10,967 bases of DNA, taken from assembly GCA_025363495.1 (NCBI GenBank), contig JANYDR010000125.1:1-10967 (forward strand). Reading direction: 5' to 3'. Of this stretch, positions 6,767 to 10,967 are shown piece by piece. Below the pieces are notes generated by a model. The model saw nothing but the letters and a program-made list of their open reading frames with translations, did no database searches and had not been told where the DNA came from. Origin of the DNA: Cyclobacteriaceae bacterium. GTDB taxonomy: Bacteria; Bacteroidota; Bacteroidia; Cytophagales; Cyclobacteriaceae. The position numbers were made by a program, and so were the translations under genes. Positions within the stretch are counted from its first letter, which is position 1. Each line of letters starts with the position of its first letter.

Positions 6767-6820
6767 TTTTGGCTGCCAGGTCAAATTTTTAACCTTCTTT
6801 CAGCGAATAGCCAAAATTTT
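6767..6820 (+). terminator. Possible weak terminator after der
   Basis: TTTTGGCT (6767-6774) and AGCCAAAA (6809-6816) are exact reverse complements with a 34-nt loop, followed by TTTT (6817-6820). The position just after the der stop suits a transcript end. The loop is long and the T-run short, so confidence is low. Confidence 0.3.
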
Positions 6821-6853
6821 CCGGATGGATGCCTTAAAATCGGCCTTTCCTTC

Positions 6854-6861
6854 TATCTTTG
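6854..6861 (+). promoter_or_regulatory. -7 promoter element of the lipoprotein gene (TATCTTTG)
   Basis: TATCTTTG matches TAnnTTTG exactly and ends 25 nt before the ATG at 6887. No TTG stands at the expected -33 spacing. The gene therefore probably has its own promoter rather than reading through from der. Confidence 0.55.
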
Positions 6862-6886
6862 CGTCGAATTTTAAAACCTGTAAACT

Positions 6887-7141
6887 ATGAAAAAAGTATT
6901 CGGATTAATTATGGTCGGCACTTTGGCTTTGACTTTTGTTGCTTGCGGCAGCAAAGCTAAAGAAGAAGCTGCTGCCAAGGCAAAGGCTGATTCTACAAGA
7001 GTAGCTGACTCTGTAGCAAACGTTGTGGCTATGGAAGCTGCTGCTGCTAAGGCAAAAGCTGATTCTACAATGGCCGCAGACATGGCAAAAGCAAAAGCTG
7101 ATTCAATAGCGGCTGCTTCCATGACTAAGAAAAAGAAGTAA
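6887..7141 (+). CDS. Small Ala/Lys-rich lipoprotein with internal repeats
   Basis: This 84-residue protein has a lipoprotein signal peptide: MKK, a hydrophobic core, then FVAC with the lipidated Cys at position 20. The mature part is low-complexity and helix-forming, dominated by Ala, Lys, Asp and Ser. KAKADS occurs three times (31-36, 55-60, 68-73), and the first two copies sit in the 10-residue repeat AAAKAKADST (28-37, 52-61). The two DNA copies (6968-6997 and 7040-7069) differ at only two of 30 bases, indicating internal duplication. The protein ends in four Lys. Size, Ala-rich helix and terminal Lys recall E. coli Lpp, which crosslinks peptidoglycan through its last Lys, but no sequence homology can be claimed. 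It is followed directly by a strong terminator. A reverse-strand frame through it is a shadow. Confidence 0.82.
   Translation: MKKVFGLIMVGTLALTFVACGSKAKEEAAAKAKADSTRVADSVANVVAMEAAAAKAKADSTMAADMAKAKADSIAAASMTKKKK
6968..7069 (+). repeat. 30-bp direct repeat in the lipoprotein gene
   Basis: Copies at 6968-6997 and 7040-7069 (72 bp apart) match at 28 of 30 positions and encode AAAKAKADST. Both differences are synonymous third-position changes. A partial third copy encodes AKAKADS further on (residues 67-73). Confidence 0.85.
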
Positions 7142-7159
7142 TCTCTTGACGAAGAGATT
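7140..7159 (+). other. Hairpin overlapping the lipoprotein stop codon
   Basis: AATCTCTT-GACG-AAGAGATT is a perfect 8-bp stem whose left arm starts at the second base of the TAA stop. It is followed by TTTT. Between it and the main terminator lies a 12-bp perfect palindrome, TTTCCCGGGAAA (7159-7170). It could be a 3'-end protector or the first of two tandem terminators. Confidence 0.55.
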
Positions 7160-7167
7160 TTCCCGGG

Positions 7168-7197
7168 AAAGGCTTTAGCATCTAAAGCCTTTTTTTT
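7168..7197 (+). terminator. Rho-independent terminator of the lipoprotein gene
   Basis: An 11-bp perfect stem (7168-7178 with 7182-7192: AAAGGCTTTAG / CTAAAGCCTTT) has a 3-nt loop CAT and runs into an 8-T tract (7190-7197). This is the clearest intrinsic terminator in the window. It ends 16 nt before the next start codon, so the SprT-like gene must have its own promoter or depend on read-through. Confidence 0.88.
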
Positions 7198-7213
7198 ATT
7201 TCCTTTACTTTCT

Positions 7214-7837
7214 ATGGAACCGGTACGTTTCTATTCTCTTTTACAAAAACACGTTCCCGCTACGGCGCTTCCCTATTGCTTTCAATTGTGGCAGAAGTAT
7301 CCGTTCGACTTTAAACTCAGGAAGAAAAGAATCTCCAAAGTTGGAGACTTCACTTGCCACCATGGAAAGACCCCGCGCATCACGATCAACCATGATAGTC
7401 ATCAGTATCTTTTCTTAATGACATACATTCATGAGGTAGCTCACCTTGTGGTTCATCAAAAACACGGATGGAAACTAGAAGCTCATGGTACAGAGTGGAA
7501 AGAGACATTTAAACAATTGATGGCTCCTGTACTTAATGTTGAAATTTTTCCTGCCGCTCTTCTCTCCATATTAGTAAAACACATGGCTGATCCCAAAGCT
7601 TCCAGCTTCTCGGATTCGATGCTAACCCATGCACTTCGTCAATACGACGAACAACAAAAATCAGTAACGCTTCTCTCTGACATTCCCGAAGGAAGTATTT
7701 TCGGGTTGCATGGTCGTTGGTTTAAGAAGGGATTACTCAAAAGAACGCGGGTGCTTTGCCGTGAGTTGAATACGAAGCGTAATTATTTAGTACCGGCGGA
7801 TGCGCCTGTGGAGGGTGCGCAGTTAAGTTTGCTGTAA
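7214..7837 (+). CDS. SprT-like domain metalloprotein
   Basis: This 207-residue soluble protein has a zinc-peptidase motif HEVAH (73-77) in the context TYIHEVAHLVVHQKHG. A downstream His in EAHGTEWKETFKQLM (H91) is the expected third zinc ligand of SprT/Spartan-type proteins. The C-terminal part (about 150-200: GSIFGLHGRWFKKGLLKRTRVLCRELNT) occupies the position of the zinc ribbon in SprT but lacks its four cysteines; only isolated Cys residues remain (for example C22 and C49). Spartan relatives cut DNA-protein crosslinks, but that activity is not shown for bacterial SprT-like proteins and is not claimed here. The gene stands alone after a strong terminator and faces the 7969-8544 gene convergently. 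Confidence 0.87.
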   Translation: MEPVRFYSLLQKHVPATALPYCFQLWQKYPFDFKLRKKRISKVGDFTCHHGKTPRITINHDSHQYLFLMTYIHEVAHLVVHQKHGWKLEAHGTEWKETFKQLMAPVLNVEIFPAALLSILVKHMADPKASSFSDSMLTHALRQYDEQQKSVTLLSDIPEGSIFGLHGRWFKKGLLKRTRVLCRELNTKRNYLVPADAPVEGAQLSLL

Positions 7838-7968
7838 AAGCAATCGGTGAGCGTTAATCAGTAATCGGTTGTGCGATCAAGTTAACAGTTGACAAAGGGC
7901 AATTAACAAAGTATCTCAATACCTAGATGCTAGATTGTAGACTGAAGGAATCCAGAATGTCGGAATCA
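7838..7968. other. Convergent intergenic region, no gene seen
   Basis: These 131 bp lie between two convergent genes. They contain a small direct repeat (AATCGGT near 7843 and 7863) and a short CTAG-ATG-CTAG dyad near 7924, but no stem followed by a T-run on either strand. I find no supported gene or terminator. Confidence 0.5.
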
Positions 7969-8544
7969 TTACGGCCCTAACCTCCGTTGTATTAACGCGC
8001 TCACCAATTCAAATAAGCGGTTTGGGTGAAGCGTACGCCACTCATCAATCTGCAGCGTGCCGCCCATATTAATATATTGATCAACCCGAAACCGGCGCAT
8101 CTCATCCTGAACGAATTCAGGGAAACTGACAGCGGCAATCCAACCATTCCCCTCCTCGGCTTCTTCAAACCATTCTTCATAGTAGGAATCGTCCGAGCCA
8201 TGAAAGTTGAGAATGTTTTCCCCGATAAGAATAAATTTATTAATTCCCTCTGCCATTAACACCTCAATAAAATTCCGCTTCAAAAGCATAATATCATTAT
8301 TGATAGCGTCATTCCATTCTCCAATAAATTCGAGGATCACGAAGTTCTTCTCATAGTTTATGAAAAGGACTTTCAGATAAAGGGTTTCTGATTCAAATGA
8401 GTCCCAGGCAGGATGAATGTAATAACCATAAATATTATCCTGCAGCAAATCGTAATTATACTCTTTTCCGAAAAATGGAGAACGTTCATCAAAAGAAGAA
8501 TCGTAGTATTTCAGCCAGTTATAATATGGCTCTATATTGTGCAT
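7969..8544 (-). CDS. Hypothetical protein coupled to murQ
   Basis: This 191-residue protein is one I cannot place in a named family. It is acidic and rich in aromatic residues, with no signal peptide or membrane helix, so it is probably cytoplasmic. Visible blocks are a Tyr/Trp-rich N-terminus (PYYNWLKYYDSSF), an alternating hydrophobic stretch ending NFVILEFIGEW (67-77), and a helix then strand LLKRNFIEVLMAEGINKFILIGENILNFHGSDDSYYEEW (87-125). A C-terminal segment follows (DQYINMGGTLQIDEWRTLHPNRLFELVSALIQRRL, 155-189). The pattern suggests an alpha/beta fold. Its ATG overlaps the murQ stop by one base (TAATG), so it should be translated with murQ and may serve the same pathway. Coding quality is good: dense reading frame and family-like composition. 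Confidence 0.8.
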   Translation of the reverse strand: MHNIEPYYNWLKYYDSSFDERSPFFGKEYNYDLLQDNIYGYYIHPAWDSFESETLYLKVLFINYEKNFVILEFIGEWNDAINNDIMLLKRNFIEVLMAEGINKFILIGENILNFHGSDDSYYEEWFEEAEEGNGWIAAVSFPEFVQDEMRRFRVDQYINMGGTLQIDEWRTLHPNRLFELVSALIQRRLGP

Positions 8545-9344
8545 TACTTTTTCCCCGCGATAGCTTTCCTTACTGATCCAAACTCTTTCAGAAGTTTTTC
8601 AGCTTCAAATTCATTCACCCCCAGTTCAGCCATGATCATCCTTGTACCGCGATCAATGAGCTTGTTATTTGTAAGCTGCATGTCCACCATTTTATTTCCT
8701 TTCACACGACCGAGTTGAATCATCACGGATGTAGATATCATATTCAATACCAGTTTCTGCGCCGTACCTGCCTTCATACGCGTTGAGCCCGTGACAAACT
8801 CCGGTCCAACAACCACTTCTACTGGAAAGTCAACATTCTCAGCAAGCTCGCTTTTTGTATTGCATACGATGCAGCCTGTAACAATATTGTGTGATCTGGC
8901 ATCCTTAACACCTCCGATAACATAAGGAGTTCGTCCGGACGCTGCAATGCCAATAAGCACATCACCGGAATTGATGGAAAATTTACCCAAATCTTTCCAG
9001 GCCTGATCGACATTATCCTCAGCATGTTCTACTGATTTACGAATCGCAGAATCTCCACCTGCAATAAGACCTATAACCTTTCCCTGCTCCATTCCATACG
9101 TAGGAGGAATTTCAGAAGCATCAACAACACCAAGCCGACCGCTGGTACCGGCACCGATATAAAACAATCTGCCCCCAACCATCATTTTCTCCACAATTGC
9201 ATTTACCAATAATTCAATCGCTGGAATAACTTTCTCAATTGCCAGCGGCACCGTCTTGTCTTCACGGTTTATGTTGACAAGAAGATCATGAACACTCATC
9301 TTTTCGAGATGATCGTAGTGAGAAGATGATTCGGTTGTTGTCAA
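8544..9344 (-). CDS. murQ: N-acetylmuramic acid 6-phosphate etherase MurQ
   Basis: MurQ cleaves the lactyl ether of MurNAc-6-phosphate to give GlcNAc-6-phosphate and D-lactate, a cytoplasmic step in reuse of cell-wall sugars. The 266 residues contain a SIS fold with GAGTSGRLGVVDASEIPPTYG (64-84), ASGRTPY (135-141) and the family signature GPEFVTGSTRMKAGTAQK (180-197). E78 in the DASEIPP loop and E109 in EHAED correspond to the two catalytic Glu of the E. coli enzyme. The N-terminal TTESSSHYDHLEKMS is conserved in the family, so the start is probably the TTG at 9344. No in-frame ATG lies upstream before a stop at 9357-9359, and the first in-frame ATG (residue 16) would remove conserved sequence. 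The sugar kinase gene lies upstream on the same strand. Confidence 0.97.
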   Translation of the reverse strand: MTTTESSSHYDHLEKMSVHDLLVNINREDKTVPLAIEKVIPAIELLVNAIVEKMMVGGRLFYIGAGTSGRLGVVDASEIPPTYGMEQGKVIGLIAGGDSAIRKSVEHAEDNVDQAWKDLGKFSINSGDVLIGIAASGRTPYVIGGVKDARSHNIVTGCIVCNTKSELAENVDFPVEVVVGPEFVTGSTRMKAGTAQKLVLNMISTSVMIQLGRVKGNKMVDMQLTNNKLIDRGTRMIMAELGVNEFEAEKLLKEFGSVRKAIAGKK

Positions 9345-9431
9345 AACATCAATTGTTTAAGAACCAAAGTTCAGATTATTTTTAGAAATATCTAACGCTG
9401 CAATGCACGCGAATTCGACTACTGACTAACG

Positions 9432-9515
9432 TGAATACATTTCCCGCAGAAGTTCGCAGATTTCGCCCACGCGGAATTTCTAGAATTCCGCGGAAACCTG
9501 CGGGAAATGTATTCA
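9432..9515. repeat. 84-bp nested palindrome between the sugar kinase and murQ
   Basis: The outer arms 9432-9449 and 9498-9515 are perfect 18-bp reverse complements (TGAATACATTTCCCGCAG / CTGCGGGAAATGTATTCA). Inside them a second perfect dyad, CGCGGAATT-TCTAG-AATTCCGCG (9470-9492), forms an inner hairpin. The left flank between the two stems carries TTCGCAGATTTCGC, a GCAGA/TTCGC-rich text that resembles intergenic repeats I associate with Bacteroidota genomes. The element starts 4 nt after the kinase stop codon. No T-run follows on the minus strand, so it is not a standard terminator. It may be a REP-like or mobile palindromic unit, or an mRNA-processing or stability element separating the kinase and murQ parts of the transcript. 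Confidence 0.75.
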
Positions 9516-9518
9516 GTT

Positions 9519-10364
9519 TCATCTTTCAAAATTCTGATGATACAACGTAAGACCCGCTATCGGTGCTTCCAGTATATTTTTAACAGCGATGCCCTTATCG
9601 CTGGCAACTTGTCGCAATAAATCGCTGTAATAAAAAGCAATCGAACCTACGAAATGAACTTTAAGATTCTTATAACCCTCATAGGCCATCACGTTGTTTT
9701 CATAAAATTCCGAAAAACTATCGTACACGAGTTTATAGCAATATGGTTCTTTCAAATGCTGAAAAATGAATTTGGAAAATGTCGCCAGAAAAGTGCTCGG
9801 CTTCTCCTGCTGATATATTTTTTCAAGGAATTCCTCGCGTGTAAATGGAAAGCGCTTATGAAATTGTTCTGCTAATGGGGCGGGCATTTTTTTTCGTAAG
9901 TAATCAAATAAAAGCTTTTTGCCGATGCTGGCCCCAGATGCTTCGTCGGCCAATATCCAACCAAGGTTCGCCACCTGTCCCGTTATTTTTTCTCCATCAT
10001 ATAAACATGAATTGGAACCTGTGCCAACAATGCAGGCAATCCCAGGTTCGTGACCACATAAGGCACGCGCTGCCGCCAACAAATCCCATTCAATCTCTAC
10101 CTTTGCTTTCGGAAAAAACTCCAAAAAAGTTTGCCGCACCAAATCCTGATTCTTTTGAGAGGAAACACCTGTGCCATAAAAGAAAATTTTCTCTACCGTC
10201 TCATTTACGATTGGAACTAGTGCTTCCTTGATATTTTTCCTGAGATCTTCCATGGGTTGGTAATATGGATTGAAGCCCGCACAATTTGCCTGCCCGATCT
10301 TTCCGTCAGCACCCAGCAACCGCCAATCAATTTTCGAACTCCCGCTATCTGCAATGATTATCAT
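9519..10364 (-). CDS. BadF/BadG-type amino-sugar kinase, probably MurNAc/GlcNAc kinase
   Basis: This 281-residue protein has the ASKHA kinase fold. The phosphate-1 loop is IIADSGSSKIDWRL (3-16) with D6. The putative catalytic base D94 lies in WDLLAAARAL. The phosphate-2 loop is VGTGSNS (113-119), and the adenosine-side motif is GWILADEASGASIGKKLL (135-152). These are hallmarks of the N-acetylglucosamine kinase branch of the BadF/BadG family. With murQ 175 nt downstream on the same strand, MurNAc phosphorylation ahead of MurQ is the likely role. Comparable MurK kinases act on both MurNAc and GlcNAc in clostridia, and a murK-murQ cluster with a transporter is known in Tannerella. No sugar transporter is visible here. 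It starts 27 nt after the cytochrome b5-like gene. Confidence 0.9.
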   Translation of the reverse strand: MIIIADSGSSKIDWRLLGADGKIGQANCAGFNPYYQPMEDLRKNIKEALVPIVNETVEKIFFYGTGVSSQKNQDLVRQTFLEFFPKAKVEIEWDLLAAARALCGHEPGIACIVGTGSNSCLYDGEKITGQVANLGWILADEASGASIGKKLLFDYLRKKMPAPLAEQFHKRFPFTREEFLEKIYQQEKPSTFLATFSKFIFQHLKEPYCYKLVYDSFSEFYENNVMAYEGYKNLKVHFVGSIAFYYSDLLRQVASDKGIAVKNILEAPIAGLTLYHQNFER

Positions 10365-10391
10365 ATTAACTACTTTGTCAGAACCCAGAAC

Positions 10392-10631
10392 CTAGAACTT
10401 CAGTATCCCCACAACTTTAAATTTACTAAAAACCTCTTCCGTATGGGGTGCATCTTTCAATTCATCAGTCAGATCCTGTCCCGCCCAATGCTCATAATGT
10501 TTGCCGTCCCTCCACAACCGCGAACTTGATACGTCATATACTTGTCCTTTGAATGCTACCCATACTTCCGGTTTATCCTGTCCGTTTCGCAAAGAAAGTT
10601 GAGTCAATGTGATTTCTTTCAAAGCATCCAT
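10392..10631 (-). CDS. Small cytochrome b5-like heme-binding domain protein
   Basis: This 79-residue stand-alone domain resembles the bacterial cytochrome b5/MAPR type: VWVAFKGQVYDVSSSRLW (23-40), then GKHYEHWAGQDLTDELKDAPHTEEVFSKFKVVG (43-75). It lacks the HPGG motif of microsomal b5. The candidate heme ligands are H45 or H48 and H63. No signal peptide or anchor is present, so it is probably cytoplasmic. Its ATG overlaps the stop of the RDD gene by one base (TAATG), so the two are translationally coupled and may work together at the membrane. A role in electron transfer or heme-dependent control is possible but not shown. Confidence 0.85.
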   Translation of the reverse strand: MDALKEITLTQLSLRNGQDKPEVWVAFKGQVYDVSSSRLWRDGKHYEHWAGQDLTDELKDAPHTEEVFSKFKVVGILKF

Positions 10632-10967
10632 TATCGTGAGGTGAGATGTTGAAAGTCCTTGACGATCGTGTATAAAAACTTCACGGGAGGTAAATCAGTT
10701 TCAATACCAAGAAGTGATTTTATTTTTTCGGTAACGGCCATCACGGGTTGTGTATTACCTGAAGTGCGATTCACCTCAAGTGCCCTTCTTATCAATTCGA
10801 TGTCATTTTCATTTAATTGTACTACCTGCGGAAAAGAAGGTACATATTCGGCATCCTGTGGAACAAATACATCAGCTGCTGTAACAACTGATTCATTAAT
10901 CAACTTTATCACAGTCGTTCCTGCTACCATATCGCCCAATCGTTGACCTTTTTCACCTATTGCAATA
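10631..10967 (-). CDS. RDD family membrane protein, C-terminal part (5' end outside window)
   Basis: The frame is open to the right edge; the visible 112 codons begin IAIGEKGQRLGDMVAGTTVIKL. The segment KGQRLGDMVAGT is the conserved loop and final helix start of RDD-family proteins. After it comes a cytoplasmic tail typical of Bacteroidota members (FPQVVQLNENDIELIRRALEV...), ending DFQHLTSR. The N-terminal RDD motif and the membrane helices lie outside the window. The TTG at 10939 that could be read as a start is internal to the gene. RDD proteins are small multi-pass membrane proteins of unsettled function; some have been linked to ion exchange. It is the most upstream visible gene of the minus-strand run and overlaps the b5-like gene by one base. 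Confidence 0.85.
   Translation of the reverse strand, partial: IAIGEKGQRLGDMVAGTTVIKLINESVVTAADVFVPQDAEYVPSFPQVVQLNENDIELIRRALEVNRTSGNTQPVMAVTEKIKSLLGIETDLPPVKFLYTIVKDFQHLTSR

Noticed and set aside
6968..7069. CRISPR-like repeat
   Set aside because: There are only two close copies, they are in frame within a coding sequence, and their differences are synonymous. This is an internal protein repeat.
6871..7122. Minus-strand frame of 83 codons opposite the lipoprotein
   Set aside because: Its Ala-rich product only mirrors the GCT/GCA repeats of the real gene. The plus strand has a lipobox, promoter and terminator.
9845..10231. Plus-strand frame of 128 codons opposite the sugar kinase
   Set aside because: The antisense product is Cys/Pro-rich without a pattern, while the minus strand gives clear kinase motifs.
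10937..10939. TTG at 10939 as the true start of a 102-residue protein
   Set aside because: The frame continues upstream to the window edge with RDD-family sequence (IAIGEKGQR), so this is an internal Leu codon.
10659..10946. Plus-strand frame of 95 codons at the right end
   Set aside because: It is antisense to the RDD C-terminal region, which reads through the edge with the conserved KGQRLGDMVAGT motif.

Overview
The window looks like a chromosomal segment of a low-GC Bacteroidota, most likely of the Cytophagales type. The evidence is a PadR gene coupled to a FtsX-family permease with a long cytoplasmic prefix, a BlaI/M56 pair, a DUF4260 protein, signal peptides ending in 'AQ', an almost complete lack of Shine-Dalgarno sequences, and several copies of the Bacteroidota -7 promoter element TAnnTTTG. 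I see no rRNA, tRNA, CRISPR array, transposase or phage gene.

Layout. Positions 1-1918 (minus) hold a PadR regulator followed, with a 4-nt overlap, by a MacB/FtsX-like ABC permease that runs off the left edge. Diverging from it at 1986 are a CRP/FNR-family regulator and a DUF4260 membrane protein, then an SRPBCC (START-like) protein behind a perfect FNR-type palindrome. Positions 3617-5364 hold a BlaI-type repressor, preceded by two near-identical dyad operators that overlap its promoter. It is translationally coupled to an unusual M56 (BlaR1-like) membrane protease whose periplasmic C-terminus is an intact M23/LytM peptidase. Then come the housekeeping GTPase der, a small Ala/Lys-rich lipoprotein closed by a strong terminator, and an SprT-like metalloprotein.

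The right part is all on the minus strand. Read 5'->3' it runs: end of an RDD-family membrane protein, a tiny cytochrome b5-like protein, a BadF-type sugar kinase, an 84-bp nested palindrome, murQ, and an unrecognised 191-residue protein coupled to murQ. The kinase plus murQ point to salvage of N-acetylmuramic acid from peptidoglycan turnover.

Two themes stand out. First, the cell wall: M56-M23, MurNAc kinase/MurQ, and a lipoprotein that resembles Lpp in composition. Second, compact local regulation: three regulators (PadR, CRP/FNR, BlaI), each with a convincing palindrome next to it. The best candidates for under-described biology are the M56-M23 sensor with its paired operators, the FNR-like box matched to a cysteine-poor FNR-like regulator, the palindrome inside the kinase-murQ cluster, and the unknown protein coupled to murQ.
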